NCBI GenBank assembly: GCA_018883065.1
Contig: VEQT01000025.1
Span: forward strand, 1-34,928
Source of the DNA: Flavobacterium sp.
Lineage (GTDB): Bacteria; Bacteroidota; Bacteroidia; Flavobacteriales; Flavobacteriaceae
DNA length: 34,928 nt
Direction of reading: 5' to 3'
The notes beneath the pieces are model-generated. The model made no database searches. It worked only from the letters and a program-made list of their open reading frames with translations, and was not told where the DNA came from. Position 1 is the stretch's first letter; each line of letters opens with the position of its first letter. Shown here one piece after another: positions 1-9,287 of this stretch. The position numbers and the translations under genes were made by a program.

Positions 1-2048
1 GTGCAGAATACTATTTGCCTTTTCAGGAATTAAAAAACAATGCACAGTATACCAAAACCGACTGGAGTTATATGCAAACCGAAGATCAAGTTCAAGCGGT
101 ATGTGCCCAACTTCTAAACCAATATGCACTTGACATACACAAAGCTGTTACCGAAAACGGAAGTACTCAGCTTTTTAATAAGCTGAGCTATTTTTCTTAT
201 TTGAAAGATACTTTTGGTTTTAAAAATGACGAAGCCGAGAAATCTTTTTTGATAGACTTGCTCAAAAACCAAGAAATTTCGCAAATCCCCATTGGATTCA
301 AAACCTTGCAACTTGAAAAAGGCAAAATAAAGAATACTGCTCCAGTAGTACTTAGTGTGCAATTAAATTCGACCGAAACAACTCAAACGAATTATCCGGA
401 GGAAGAAAAAAGTAGTTTGTATTGGGAGTTATTTAAAAAATTAGGGAGCTACAAAAAATTGTGGTACATCTATATTTTTGCCGCTTTATTCTCGGCAATC
501 ACAGCACAAATTGCTGTATTTACCAATCAGATATTAATTGACAATGTGCTGCCTACCTACAATTTAAGCACCTTAGTACTATTTAGCATTGGTTTGGGGA
601 TCTACAAATTGTTTGATTTGTTTACCACACTGTACAAAAATTTTGTCAGTATCCATTTGGGCAATGCATTGGATCGTTTTTTTCTGTTTTCATTTGATGA
701 GAAAATAAACAGCGCTTCGCTTTCCTACATTCATACGTATAAAAAAGGGGATTTAATGGAGCGCGTGAGTGATTCGATGAAGTTAAAAAGTTTCTTTATG
801 AAATTTTTCACAGGCATTTTGGTTGATGTAATAGTAGCCGTTTACTCTTTGTTTATTTTATTTTTAATTGATCGATCATTAACGGTAATTGTATTGATTG
901 TAATGGTGTTGTTTGTATTGTGGTTCAAGTTTATTACGCCCTACCTGAAACAAAACGAACGCATGCGTTATATCCGTAAAGCCGATTTTGTATCTAAAAT
1001 GATGGAAAAGGTAGAAGGCATTCAGGTGATAAAAAGTTTCAAAATAGAACGATTTTACTCCAACAAAATTTACTCCAGCATAAACGACTACCTTAAAATT
1101 CAGTTGCGAAATGGGTATGTAGATTTGATCAATAAATTTGTTGTAGCCTTGATTGTAATATGTTCTTCGATGCTCATTATCATCTTTTTGACAAAATCGG
1201 CAATAGAAACTCAATCCATAAGTTTGGGTCAAATTGTAACCTTTATAGCTTTGTCATCCAAAATATTTTCATCGCTAAAAGGTATTTTGGACGACAACAT
1301 GACGCTGCAAGAAAACGAAGTGATTTTAAAACGATACTTGGATTTTGATGAAAAAGCGGGACAAGTTGCTCAAGGGGGAATGACTGATTTTAAGTTGGAA
1401 TCAATTGAGTTTAACAAAATTAATTACGGGTATCTACCGCACGATTTAATTCTTAAAGGAATTGATTTAACGATTTCAAAAGGCGATAAAATTAAAATCG
1501 AAGGTCAAAATGGATCTGGAAAATCAACTTTCAGTAAAATTCTAACCACACTCTATCGTCCAACTTCAGGACACATATTGATTAACGGTAGAGATAAAAA
1601 ATTCTATAACGAAGAGATTGTAAAAGATAAAATTCTCTTAGTAACCAATGAAGATATTTTATTTAATGATACCTTATACAACAACATTGCCTTAGGCAAA
1701 GACATTAGCATTGAGCGAATTTTAGATTTGTCAGAACAAATAAATTTGTATGATTTTATTGCCGGCAAAGATGACGGACTTGAGTTTATCATCAATGAGA
1801 ATGGTAAAAACTTATCGACTGGTCAACGCAAAAAGATTTTGCTTATGCGCGCCTTATTTGCCGATGCTGAACTAATCATTTTAGACGAAGTGCTTTCAGG
1901 AATGGACAATGAATCAAGAGACAAGGTTGAAGCTCATATAAATGCTGATCAAACCAAAACATTTATTATTATCTCTCACGAGCCGATTCACCATATTCAA
2001 TTTAACTCAACTTATACAATTTCAAATGGAGAACTTTTCGTATTATAA
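1..2048 (+). CDS. Type I secretion ABC exporter, membrane-ATPase fusion (5' partial)
   Basis: This inner-membrane exporter would use ATP to push a peptide or protein substrate into the HlyD/TolC channel encoded directly downstream. Numbering from an in-frame TTG at base 15, residues 1-145 are a soluble N-terminal region and about 150-430 are membrane helices. The nucleotide-binding domain has Walker A GQNGSGKST at about 497, a signature LSTGQ near 600 (Thr for the usual Gly), Walker B LIILDE near 620 and a SHE switch histidine. The frame is open to the window edge (A-E-Y-Y precedes the TTG), so the true start lies outside and the TTG is an artefact of the cut. Many such bacteriocin-type exporters carry an N-terminal C39 peptidase; its Cys/His motifs are not visible in the part shown, so its presence cannot be judged. 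No substrate gene is in the window. The class is secure; the cargo is unknown. Confidence 0.88.
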   Translation, partial: AEYYLPFQELKNNAQYTKTDWSYMQTEDQVQAVCAQLLNQYALDIHKAVTENGSTQLFNKLSYFSYLKDTFGFKNDEAEKSFLIDLLKNQEISQIPIGFKTLQLEKGKIKNTAPVVLSVQLNSTETTQTNYPEEEKSSLYWELFKKLGSYKKLWYIYIFAALFSAITAQIAVFTNQILIDNVLPTYNLSTLVLFSIGLGIYKLFDLFTTLYKNFVSIHLGNALDRFFLFSFDEKINSASLSYIHTYKKGDLMERVSDSMKLKSFFMKFFTGILVDVIVAVYSLFILFLIDRSLTVIVLIVMVLFVLWFKFITPYLKQNERMRYIRKADFVSKMMEKVEGIQVIKSFKIERFYSNKIYSSINDYLKIQLRNGYVDLINKFVVALIVICSSMLIIIFLTKSAIETQSISLGQIVTFIALSSKIFSSLKGILDDNMTLQENEVILKRYLDFDEKAGQVAQGGMTDFKLESIEFNKINYGYLPHDLILKGIDLTISKGDKIKIEGQNGSGKSTFSKILTTLYRPTSGHILINGRDKKFYNEEIVKDKILLVTNEDILFNDTLYNNIALGKDISIERILDLSEQINLYDFIAGKDDGLEFIINENGKNLSTGQRKKILLMRALFADAELIILDEVLSGMDNESRDKVEAHINADQTKTFIIISHEPIHHIQFNSTYTISNGELFVL

Positions 2049-3255
2049 TACCAGTTCTATACATTTTATTAAAATTCTAAACCGCTTCTTGGTGGTTTTT
2101 GTTGTTGTGGCGCTTATCTTGACCTTTGTCTTGAATTTAAACGATACGGTAAAGTTTAAAGAAGGCAACATTTATTCGGATACTCCCCAACTAAAAATCA
2201 ATGCGCCTGATGAGGTTCGGGTGCTTCGTGTAGCCGTAAAAGAAGGTCAAGAAGTAAAAAAAGGAGACACCTTATTTGAATTGGAAAACAAAAAAACAGC
2301 CGCCGATTATAATGTATTAACCACGGACATTCAATCTATGGAGAATAAAGTAAAAATAATTAATGTACTGATTTCCAATACACAAGAACGAAAAAAAGCG
2401 TTACAACAGTTGCTTCAAATACAATCAACTATTTATGCGACCGATCGAAAAAAAACAGAGCAAGATATTCGGTTGTTGAATAATAAAATCAATTTGGCGA
2501 CGCAACAAAACTCCATTTGGAATGATAAATTCAAAACAGACTCATTGCTTTATGCCAAAGGAGCAATTTCCCGCTACGAATTAACCGATACAAAAAACAA
2601 GAACCTGGATGACAAAAAAACACAGGTGGATATGAAATCGGTTTCGTCTAGTAAAAACTTTGATTATGAAAATCTAACCAACAACTACAACCGAACCAAA
2701 AACGACTTGAAACGCAACATCATTGATGTAGATAACACACTCGAAGGATATAAGAGAGATTTGGAAGATTTACAAACAAAAATTAAAGACAACCGCCACA
2801 CCTTGAGCTATATCAAAGACGAACTAAATAAATTATCCGTAGTTGCACCTTTTAATGGTACGGTATCCAATTTATATAATGCACAACAAAACCTAGAAAT
2901 TATTCCTAAAGGAGAGCTATTGTCTATCGTGGCGCCAAGAAAGGAACATTTTTATGCAAAAATAACCTTAGATGAAGAGGATTTGGCCTATGTGCATAAA
3001 GGGCAAGAAATCAATTTAAAATTGGACGCTTTCAACTATTTTCGATTTGGGGCAATAAAGGGTAAGATCACCTATGTTTCTCCCTCTGATGTGAACAAAA
3101 CCTTTTATTGTTTAGCAACCATCTACAAACACAATCCCAATATTGTACTTAAGGCCGGCTACCGTTTGAATGGTGAGGTAATCATAGAGCGCATGCCACT
3201 TTATCAATTTATTTTCAAAAAATTGTTTAATAAAATGGACGAAAGTATCAATTAA
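2026..3255 (+). CDS. HlyD-family periplasmic adaptor (membrane fusion protein)
   Basis: This adaptor subunit would bridge the ABC exporter and the TolC-type channel across the periplasm. I start it at the ATG at 2026 (409 residues), which overlaps the exporter gene by 23 bases; the frame is open further upstream, but the extra 28 codons read through the exporter ATPase end and look unlike a protein N terminus. A single transmembrane helix spans about residues 20-37. The two half-motifs of a lipoyl-like domain lie near 57-85 (APDEVRVLRV, KEGQEVKKGDTL) and 270-283 (LSVVAPFNGTVSNL). Between them is a long charged coiled-coil hairpin, and a beta-barrel domain follows. This is the normal HlyD order and length. 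Overlap on both sides implies cotranscription and translational coupling of the three genes. Confidence 0.9.
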   Translation: MENFSYYNTSSIHFIKILNRFLVVFVVVALILTFVLNLNDTVKFKEGNIYSDTPQLKINAPDEVRVLRVAVKEGQEVKKGDTLFELENKKTAADYNVLTTDIQSMENKVKIINVLISNTQERKKALQQLLQIQSTIYATDRKKTEQDIRLLNNKINLATQQNSIWNDKFKTDSLLYAKGAISRYELTDTKNKNLDDKKTQVDMKSVSSSKNFDYENLTNNYNRTKNDLKRNIIDVDNTLEGYKRDLEDLQTKIKDNRHTLSYIKDELNKLSVVAPFNGTVSNLYNAQQNLEIIPKGELLSIVAPRKEHFYAKITLDEEDLAYVHKGQEINLKLDAFNYFRFGAIKGKITYVSPSDVNKTFYCLATIYKHNPNIVLKAGYRLNGEVIIERMPLYQFIFKKLFNKMDESIN

Positions 3256-4568
3256 TGAAACAGTCTCTAACGTGTATTTTTTTAATGATTTCTATTTTTG
3301 CATTTGGGCAAAAAAAACTCAATTTTTCAGATTGTTTGGCGTTGGCTATAAAGCAAAACCTAGAAATTCAATCGGCAAATGTGAATGAAGAAATTGAAAA
3401 ATACAAATTCAAAGCAAGTTACGGAAGATTGGCCCCAGAACTTCGCGCCGAGGGTTTTCAACGTGCTCGGTTTAATCAAATTTATGATTTCAGCACCAAT
3501 TCATATATAGACAATACTGTACGGGAATTACGTGGTACAGTTCGTGCCAATTTTAATTTATTTTCTGGTTTTAATGTTTGGAATACCATTAAAGTTCAAA
3601 AACAAGAATATGCCATTGCCAAACTAAACAGCCAACAACAAATAAGAGAAATCACGATTTCCTTAGCCGAAAGCTACCTCACTACCCTCTATTTAACCGA
3701 ATTGGTAAAAATAAATGACCAACAAATTCAGCTAAGCGAGAAGCAATTGGCACTGGCTCAACTTAAATATGAATCGGGCGTAATTGCTGAAAGTGAAGTG
3801 TTTAAATTGAAAACGCAAAAAGCAAACGAAGAGCTTGAATTGGTTAACAACACTAATAAATTAATTGACAATTGGGTGCGTTTAAAACAATTGATGAATC
3901 TGCCTATACAAGAAGAACTTGTGCTTGAAGCTCCTGCTGTAGAACTGGATAGCGCTGTGCTTTCAGAAAATAATGCTGCAGAAATCACGTCAAAAATTAT
4001 TGATTTTCACCCTTTGACAAACATCAGTTTACTTCGTCAAACCAGAGCCAAAGCAGCACTAGCTGTGGCGCGTTCGTTTCGTTATCCTGAACTGAATGCA
4101 GAATTTGCCTACCGAACATCATCTTTTTCCAACCTTGAACTCGTAGACCAAGAATTACAATTTGACCGAAACCGAAATGGATTTCTTCGGCTTAATCTAA
4201 TTGTTCCAATATTTAATCAACTCACTACCTATTCAAGAATTAAACAAGCCAAAGGCGGACTTAAGCAAGCGGGGATTCAAATAGACCGCGTGCGCAATCA
4301 AATTACTCAGGAAGCAACCAAAGCAATAAATGACACAAAGACGGCGCGTAAACGCGTAGAGGCAGCATCGATTGCATTAGAATTTTCGAAAAAAAGTTAC
4401 GAGGCCGACGCACTCAAATTTGAATTGGGAAAAATTAACACCAACGAGCTTAACATTACCAAAAATCAATACAACAATGCGCAGGCCGATTTAATTAAAT
4501 CAAATTATGAATTGTTGTACAATAACGCCTTGATTAACTTTTACTTGGGGGAACCATTTAAGCTATAA
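3255..4568 (+). CDS. TolC-family outer-membrane efflux protein
   Basis: This is the outer-membrane channel of the type I secretion set. It has 437 residues, a signal peptide (hydrophobic LTCIFLMISIFAFG, probable cleavage before the Gln at 19), then two similar halves rich in amphipathic helix, as in TolC and its relatives. Typical features are the start KLNFSDCLALAIKQNLEIQ, an internal LAQLKYESGVIAESEV segment and its second-half counterpart ALKFELGKINTNELN. Its ATG shares one base with the adaptor stop codon (TAATG), so it is translationally coupled. The gene ends five bases before the convergent birA stop; no hairpin terminator is visible between them. The assignment to the family is firm, the transported substrate is not known. 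Confidence 0.9.
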   Translation: MKQSLTCIFLMISIFAFGQKKLNFSDCLALAIKQNLEIQSANVNEEIEKYKFKASYGRLAPELRAEGFQRARFNQIYDFSTNSYIDNTVRELRGTVRANFNLFSGFNVWNTIKVQKQEYAIAKLNSQQQIREITISLAESYLTTLYLTELVKINDQQIQLSEKQLALAQLKYESGVIAESEVFKLKTQKANEELELVNNTNKLIDNWVRLKQLMNLPIQEELVLEAPAVELDSAVLSENNAAEITSKIIDFHPLTNISLLRQTRAKAALAVARSFRYPELNAEFAYRTSSFSNLELVDQELQFDRNRNGFLRLNLIVPIFNQLTTYSRIKQAKGGLKQAGIQIDRVRNQITQEATKAINDTKTARKRVEAASIALEFSKKSYEADALKFELGKINTNELNITKNQYNNAQADLIKSNYELLYNNALINFYLGEPFKL

Positions 4569-4573
4569 AAGAC

Positions 4574-5299
4574 TCAATAAATTAGTTGAATTTCTTTCAA
4601 ATCAAAAGCCAATTCTACTTGATTGTTTTGTTGAACAATTAATTTACCCTGCTCGTTTACCCCAGTAATACTGCCCTCAAAACTGCCTCTACTTGTCTTA
4701 AATGTGGCAATTTTGCCTTTACAAAACAACGATTTTTGGTATGCATGTATCGCATCCACTCGAAGGGTTTCCCAATTGGAAAGTGTAAATTGAATAGAAT
4801 CCACGAGTTGTTCCAAAAGGAGTTGTCGATCAAACTCTCGATTGCATACCATTGCCAATGATCCAGCCGAAGGAAATCCATCAAAATGAAGTTGATTGAC
4901 ATTGAGCCCAAATCCAATAATAGTGTGCACTGCAGAATTGCTTTTGTGCAAGTTTTCAATCAAGATTCCGCCAATTTTGTAATTTCCTGACATTATGTCG
5001 TTGGGCCATTTGATGGCTAATTCGGGCACATTGTGTTTGTTTAATACCTTTTGAATGGCTACCGAAACGGCTATAATGATTTCAAAATTAGGAAAGTTGT
5101 TTGGATAAAAATCGTGAACTAATATACTGGCTATAAGATTTTTACCTGGATCTGACTCCCATTTTGCACCATGTTGACCGCGTCCATTTGTTTGAAATTC
5201 GGCAGTGACAACGGTATAGTTTGGCAGTTCAGAAATGGTCTTATTTGCTTTTAAAAAGGTATTGGTAGAATCTATGGCATTGAGTTTGATTTGTATCAT
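4574..5299 (-). CDS. birA: Biotin--[acetyl-CoA-carboxylase] ligase, monofunctional
   Basis: This enzyme activates biotin with ATP to biotinyl-AMP and transfers it to the lysine of biotin carboxyl carrier proteins such as that of acetyl-CoA carboxylase. It has 241 residues. The catalytic core shows the ATP/biotin loop GRGQHG at 39-44 followed by KWES and PGKNL, then KWPND at 97-101 and KIGGILIE at 108-115, and a short C-terminal SH3-like domain. The N-terminal helix-turn-helix of E. coli BirA is absent: the protein begins directly at the catalytic domain, so it should not act as a repressor. It is divergent from rsfS with 96 bases between them and convergent with the tolC-type gene. Confidence 0.93.
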   Translation of the reverse strand: MIQIKLNAIDSTNTFLKANKTISELPNYTVVTAEFQTNGRGQHGAKWESDPGKNLIASILVHDFYPNNFPNFEIIIAVSVAIQKVLNKHNVPELAIKWPNDIMSGNYKIGGILIENLHKSNSAVHTIIGFGLNVNQLHFDGFPSAGSLAMVCNREFDRQLLLEQLVDSIQFTLSNWETLRVDAIHAYQKSLFCKGKIATFKTSRGSFEGSITGVNEQGKLIVQQNNQVELAFDLKEIQLIY

Positions 5300-5319
5300 G
5301 CGAAAGCTTAAAAACTAAG

Positions 5320-5327
5320 CAAATTTA
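5320..5327 (-). promoter_or_regulatory. Probable -7 promoter box of birA (TAAATTTG)
   Basis: Read on the minus strand this is TAAATTTG, an exact match to the Bacteroidota -7 consensus TAnnTTTG, 20 bases upstream of the birA start codon. A TTG on the same strand lies 16 bases further upstream, shorter than the usual 19-21, so the -33 element is doubtful. Confidence 0.45.
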
Positions 5328-5365
5328 TTGTTTTGTTAAGGTTCAAAATTAATGACAAAAAATGA

Positions 5366-5373
5366 TAACTTTG
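5366..5373 (+). promoter_or_regulatory. Probable -7 promoter box of rsfS-ftsH (TAACTTTG)
   Basis: TAACTTTG matches the Bacteroidota -7 consensus TAnnTTTG and ends 22 bases before the rsfS start, leaving room for a short leader. No TTG is present at the ideal 19-base distance. It is divergent from the birA box. Confidence 0.55.
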
Positions 5374-5395
5374 CAAACCTATATAAAAATAATAA

Positions 5396-5767
5396 ATGGC
5401 TAAAAAGACTGTAAACAATGATGTTTTACTTGCTAACATCATCAAAGGAATTGAAGAAGTAAAAGGAAATGATATTGATATTTTAGATTTACGCGAAATT
5501 GATAATGCGGCATGTGATTACTTCATCATTTGCAATGGAAATTCAAATACTCAAGTGAATGCCATCGTAAATTCAATTCAAAAAACAGTATCCAAAGCCA
5601 TCAAAGACAAACCGTGGCACGTAGAAGGAACTGACAATGCAGAATGGGTGTTGATGGATTATGTAAATATAGTCGTGCACGTTTTTCAGAAACACATTCG
5701 CGAATATTACAACATAGAAAGTTTATGGGGTGATGCCAAAATTACCACTATAGCCTCTAAATTTTAA
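5396..5767 (+). CDS. rsfS: Ribosome silencing factor RsfS
   Basis: RsfS (Iojap/DUF143 family) binds ribosomal protein L14 on the large subunit and blocks subunit joining when nutrients are short. The protein has 123 residues, the usual length. Family features are visible in order: a helical start (LLANIIKGIEEVKGNDI), DILDLREIDNAACDYFIIC, the NSNTQVNAI segment, then WHVEGTDNAEWVLMDYVNIV and VHVFQKHIREYYNIESLWG near the C terminus. The last two blocks are the signature of the family. The gene is 15 bases upstream of ftsH and is likely cotranscribed with it from the TAACTTTG box. Confidence 0.95.
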   Translation: MAKKTVNNDVLLANIIKGIEEVKGNDIDILDLREIDNAACDYFIICNGNSNTQVNAIVNSIQKTVSKAIKDKPWHVEGTDNAEWVLMDYVNIVVHVFQKHIREYYNIESLWGDAKITTIASKF

Positions 5768-5782
5768 CCTACATTTCAACCT

Positions 5783-7777
5783 ATGACTCCAAACAATAAA
5801 CCCAAAGGAATGAAAATTAGCCCATGGCTTGTATATGCTGTGGTAATTGCTATATTCATGATCATCAGTTTTGCTACTGGCGGATCCAGTTTTCAAGAAG
5901 CCGCCAAAACCACTTCGTCCAAATTTAATTCTTATTTAGAAAATGGTGATGTGCAAAAAGTAGTGGTCTACAACAAAGCTGAAGCCGAAGTCTTCTTGAC
6001 CGACAAGGCATTAAAATCGGCAAAACACAAGGCTGTAGCAAAAGATGTTTTAAATAGACCAAACAAAGGACCCCATTATGTTTTTGACATTGGTAACGAC
6101 GAGCTATTTCAAAAGAAATTAGAAGAGTCTGTTGCCAAAGGAAAATTAAAAGACTACAATTTTGTTCCCAAAAGCAATTGGAGTGAAATCCTAATCAACT
6201 TATTGCCCATACTAATCATTGTAGTGATTTGGATTGTTATCATGCGCAGAATGAATGGCGGAGCCGGTGGTGGCGGTGGACAGATCTTTAATATCGGAAA
6301 ATCAAAAGCCAAATTATTTGATGAGAAAACGGATATCAAAACTACGTTCAAGGATGTAGCTGGATTGGAAGGAGCAAAAGAAGAAATTCAAGAAATTGTT
6401 GAATTCCTAAAAAACCCTGAAAAGTATACTAATCTTGGTGGAAAAATACCAAAAGGTGCCTTATTAGTTGGCCCTCCCGGAACAGGAAAAACCTTATTGG
6501 CCAAGGCTGTAGCAGGCGAAGCCAAGGTGCCATTTTTCTCGCTTTCAGGTTCAGATTTTGTAGAGATGTTTGTGGGTGTGGGTGCTTCACGTGTACGTGA
6601 TTTGTTTAAACAAGCCAAGGAAAAATCACCTGCTATTATCTTTATTGATGAAATTGATGCGGTAGGAAGAGCCAGAGGCAAAAACAGTTTTTCGGGCGGA
6701 AATGACGAACGTGAAAACACACTCAATCAGTTGCTTACCGAGATGGATGGATTTGGAACCAATTCAAATGTAATTGTATTGGCAGCCACAAATCGAGCGG
6801 ATGTACTAGATAAAGCCTTGCTTCGCGCTGGTCGATTTGACCGTCAAATTTTTGTAGACTTACCGGATATTCGTGAGCGCAAAGAAATATTTGAAGTTCA
6901 TTTAAAACCACTTAAAAAAGCCGAAGGACTAGACACTGACTTTTTAGCCAAACAAACCCCTGGTTTTTCGGGTGCAGACATTGCCAATGTATGTAATGAA
7001 GCCGCGTTAATTGCTGCTCGTAACAACAAAGAAGCTGTAGATAAACAAGATTTCCTGGATGCAGTTGACCGAATTGTTGGTGGATTAGAAAAGAAAAATA
7101 AAATTGTAACCCCTTCTGAAAAGAAAGCCATTGCCATTCATGAAGCGGGACATGCAACCGTAAGTTGGATGTTGGAACATGCGGCCCCATTGGTAAAAGT
7201 AACCATCGTACCCCGAGGACAAAGTTTGGGAGCGGCCTGGTATCTACCCGAAGAACGACTCATTGTTCGACCTGATCAAATGCTGGATGAGATGTGTGCT
7301 ACGATGGGTGGAAGAGCTGCTGAAAAAGTTACATTTGACCGCATCTCAACAGGAGCTTTAAGCGACCTTGAGAAAGTAACCAAACAAGCGCGTGCAATGA
7401 TTACCATTTATGGTTTAAATGATAAAATTGGAAACGTAACCTATTATGATTCATCTGGTCAAGCCGAATACAATTTTTCTAAACCTTATTCGGAAGAAAC
7501 TGCACGAATAATAGATGAAGAAATTTCAAGTTTGATTGAAAGTCAATACCAACGCGCCATTCAAATTTTGGAAGATAACAAAGATAAATTGAATATGTTG
7601 GCTGACATTTTAATTGAAAAAGAAGTAATCTTTAAAGACGATTTAGAAGCCTTATTTGGTAAAAGAAGTTTTGATTTAGAAGCCGATAGTATTCAGGATG
7701 ATACTATTTCCGATCAAACAAAAGCAAGTTTAGAAGACACCACATTTACGAACGAAACGTCATCAGCCGAACAATAA
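5783..7777 (+). CDS. ftsH: ATP-dependent zinc metalloprotease FtsH
   Basis: FtsH is a membrane-anchored AAA+ protease hexamer that extracts and degrades misassembled membrane proteins and some soluble regulators. It has 664 residues. The first transmembrane helix is at about 12-30, a periplasmic domain follows, and the second helix is at about 133-153, ending in a Gly-rich linker. The AAA domain has Walker A GPPGTGKT at 230-237, Walker [10 protein letters not shown] and a second-region motif with GRFDRQ. The zinc site HEAGH is at 453-457. The C-terminal 40 residues are an acidic, Thr/Ser-rich tail that varies in this family. It follows rsfS closely; a separate promoter box lies between it and the next gene. 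Confidence 0.98.
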   Translation: MTPNNKPKGMKISPWLVYAVVIAIFMIISFATGGSSFQEAAKTTSSKFNSYLENGDVQKVVVYNKAEAEVFLTDKALKSAKHKAVAKDVLNRPNKGPHYVFDIGNDELFQKKLEESVAKGKLKDYNFVPKSNWSEILINLLPILIIVVIWIVIMRRMNGGAGGGGGQIFNIGKSKAKLFDEKTDIKTTFKDVAGLEGAKEEIQEIVEFLKNPEKYTNLGGKIPKGALLVGPPGTGKTLLAKAVAGEAKVPFFSLSGSDFVEMFVGVGASRVRDLFKQAKEKSPAIIFIDEIDAVGRARGKNSFSGGNDERENTLNQLLTEMDGFGTNSNVIVLAATNRADVLDKALLRAGRFDRQIFVDLPDIRERKEIFEVHLKPLKKAEGLDTDFLAKQTPGFSGADIANVCNEAALIAARNNKEAVDKQDFLDAVDRIVGGLEKKNKIVTPSEKKAIAIHEAGHATVSWMLEHAAPLVKVTIVPRGQSLGAAWYLPEERLIVRPDQMLDEMCATMGGRAAEKVTFDRISTGALSDLEKVTKQARAMITIYGLNDKIGNVTYYDSSGQAEYNFSKPYSEETARIIDEEISSLIESQYQRAIQILEDNKDKLNMLADILIEKEVIFKDDLEALFGKRSFDLEADSIQDDTISDQTKASLEDTTFTNETSSAEQ

Positions 7778-7840
7778 AAATTACACAGGTAAATCACATA
7801 AAAAATCGTAGTTCAAATTACAATTGAATTAAGATTTTTT

Positions 7841-7848
7841 TATCTTTG
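7841..7848 (+). promoter_or_regulatory. Probable -7 promoter box of the LUD-cdsA-psd operon (TATCTTTG)
   Basis: TATCTTTG matches TAnnTTTG and ends 37 bases before the next start codon, in the 108-base gap after ftsH. The nearest upstream TTG is only 14 bases away, so the -33 element is weak. It suggests that the lipid genes can be expressed apart from ftsH. Confidence 0.5.
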
Positions 7849-7885
7849 GATGTTTTCAAATTTTAGCAACTTATAAAATTCCTGT

Positions 7886-8485
7886 ATGAGTCTTTTCAGA
7901 AAATTTTTTGGTGTAGGTTCTGAGGCATCCGATGATGAAAATCAAAGTGAATTCAATGCTCAAACTCAAACCAATACGCCTATTGATGAGCGATTCATGT
8001 TTAATTTCAAACGCAATGGTGGGAAGTTTATTTATTGTACTGATCCCGCAGAAGTTGCCGAGCAATTTGAGAATATTTTAGAAGAAAACGATTGGTTTGA
8101 AAGCCAAGTACTTTGTTACGAACCCAAGTTGTATCCAATGTTGGACGACAACAAATTACTCTATAACTCAGTAACTGATCCAAAATTTCTTTTTGCAACT
8201 TGTGAAAATCTAATTGCAGACGAGGGTTCAATCTTATTCTCATCCAATCAAATTAAACAAAACAAACCAGACGCACTTCCGGTAAACATTGTTATCTATG
8301 CGACCACAAGTCAGATATTAGAAGCTATAAATGATGGACTTCGTGTTATAAAAAAGAAATACGACAAGGACTACCCTACCAACATTACTACCATAAAATA
8401 TTTTGAAAAAGCAAAAGAAGAAGACTTTCTTCAGTACGGAAGTTCAGCTAAAAATTTATACTTACTGCTTTTAGAAGATTTGTAG
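7886..8485 (+). CDS. LUD-domain protein (LutC/YkgG-like)
   Basis: This 199-residue soluble protein resembles the LUD family, the fold of LutB and LutC from the lactate-utilisation system. Visible family-like features are the segment GGKFIYCTDPAEVAEQFENI, the stretch TCENLIADEGSILFSSNQ and PVNIVIYATTSQILEAI in the C-terminal half. No ferredoxin-type cysteine clusters are present, and neither lutA nor lutB lies next to it, so a role in lactate oxidation is not supported here. It sits one base upstream of cdsA, in a position I recall as common in Flavobacterium genomes, which points to a lineage-specific role, possibly envelope-linked. The function is unknown. Confidence 0.72.
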   Translation: MSLFRKFFGVGSEASDDENQSEFNAQTQTNTPIDERFMFNFKRNGGKFIYCTDPAEVAEQFENILEENDWFESQVLCYEPKLYPMLDDNKLLYNSVTDPKFLFATCENLIADEGSILFSSNQIKQNKPDALPVNIVIYATTSQILEAINDGLRVIKKKYDKDYPTNITTIKYFEKAKEEDFLQYGSSAKNLYLLLLEDL

Positions 8486-8486
8486 G

Positions 8487-9287
8487 ATGAACGAAACACT
8501 TCTACGTGCACTCACCGGTAGCCTTTATGTTACAATTGTATTAGCTTCCACCCTACATCCAATTTCTTTTGTTGTTCTCTTTGGACTATTTTTAGCTCTT
8601 GCCATTTGGGAATTTTGCAAAATGAATAATATACCAATCAAAGCACCTATTTTGGGTGGAATTGTATTTTACCTTTTATTTTACTTCTTTTCTTTTAGCG
8701 AATTCACCATTAATTTACTGCTTCTCTGCTCTCTTTTGGTATCGGTTCGTGCAACTTTATTTATGTATAGCGCCTCCCCATTTTTGCTATCCAAAAATAC
8801 CAAATTGGTTTTTCTTGTGGGCTACATTGTGATGCCATTTGTATTATTGTCCAAAATACCATTTCTCACTCAAGCTTACAGTTCAACACCTGTTATTTTG
8901 CTATTTGTTTTAATATGGGCCAATGATACGTTTGCCTATTTGGTTGGCAAAACATGGGGGAAAACAAAATTACTGGAGCGCATTTCACCAAAAAAAACCA
9001 GAGAAGGATTTATTGGCGGATTAATTTGCACTATACTTCTAGCTATACTTATTGATTATTTTCTTCAAACACAATCAATACGCTACATCTCAGTATTCGC
9101 CCTATTGGTGGGGATTGGAAGCACAATTGGCGACTTAATTGAATCCAAATTTAAACGTGTCGCAGGTGTAAAAGACAGCGGAAATTTACTGCCCGGCCAT
9201 GGAGGTATTCTAGATCGATTGGATAGTATTATATTTGTAGCACCATTAGCCTATTTATTTTTTAAACTCATACCCTATGTTTCATAA
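8487..9287 (+). CDS. cdsA: Phosphatidate cytidylyltransferase (CDP-diglyceride synthase)
   Basis: CdsA makes CDP-diacylglycerol from phosphatidic acid and CTP, the branch-point intermediate for phosphatidylserine, phosphatidylethanolamine and phosphatidylglycerol. It has 266 residues and about eight hydrophobic helices. The family signature lies in the C-terminal third, about residues 214-245: ESKFKRVAGVKDSGNLLPGH followed by GGILDRLDS, with the conserved acidic residues that bind metal and CTP. The gene begins one base after the LUD stop and overlaps psd by 11 bases, so the run is translationally coupled and makes consecutive steps of phosphatidylethanolamine synthesis. Phosphatidylserine synthase, the step between, is not in the window. 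Confidence 0.95.
   Translation: MNETLLRALTGSLYVTIVLASTLHPISFVVLFGLFLALAIWEFCKMNNIPIKAPILGGIVFYLLFYFFSFSEFTINLLLLCSLLVSVRATLFMYSASPFLLSKNTKLVFLVGYIVMPFVLLSKIPFLTQAYSSTPVILLFVLIWANDTFAYLVGKTWGKTKLLERISPKKTREGFIGGLICTILLAILIDYFLQTQSIRYISVFALLVGIGSTIGDLIESKFKRVAGVKDSGNLLPGHGGILDRLDSIIFVAPLAYLFFKLIPYVS

Noticed and set aside
1942..2025. An upstream extension of the HlyD-type adaptor by 28 codons
   Set aside because: It lies wholly within the exporter ATPase coding sequence and adds an atypical N terminus before the expected short cytoplasmic segment and membrane helix.
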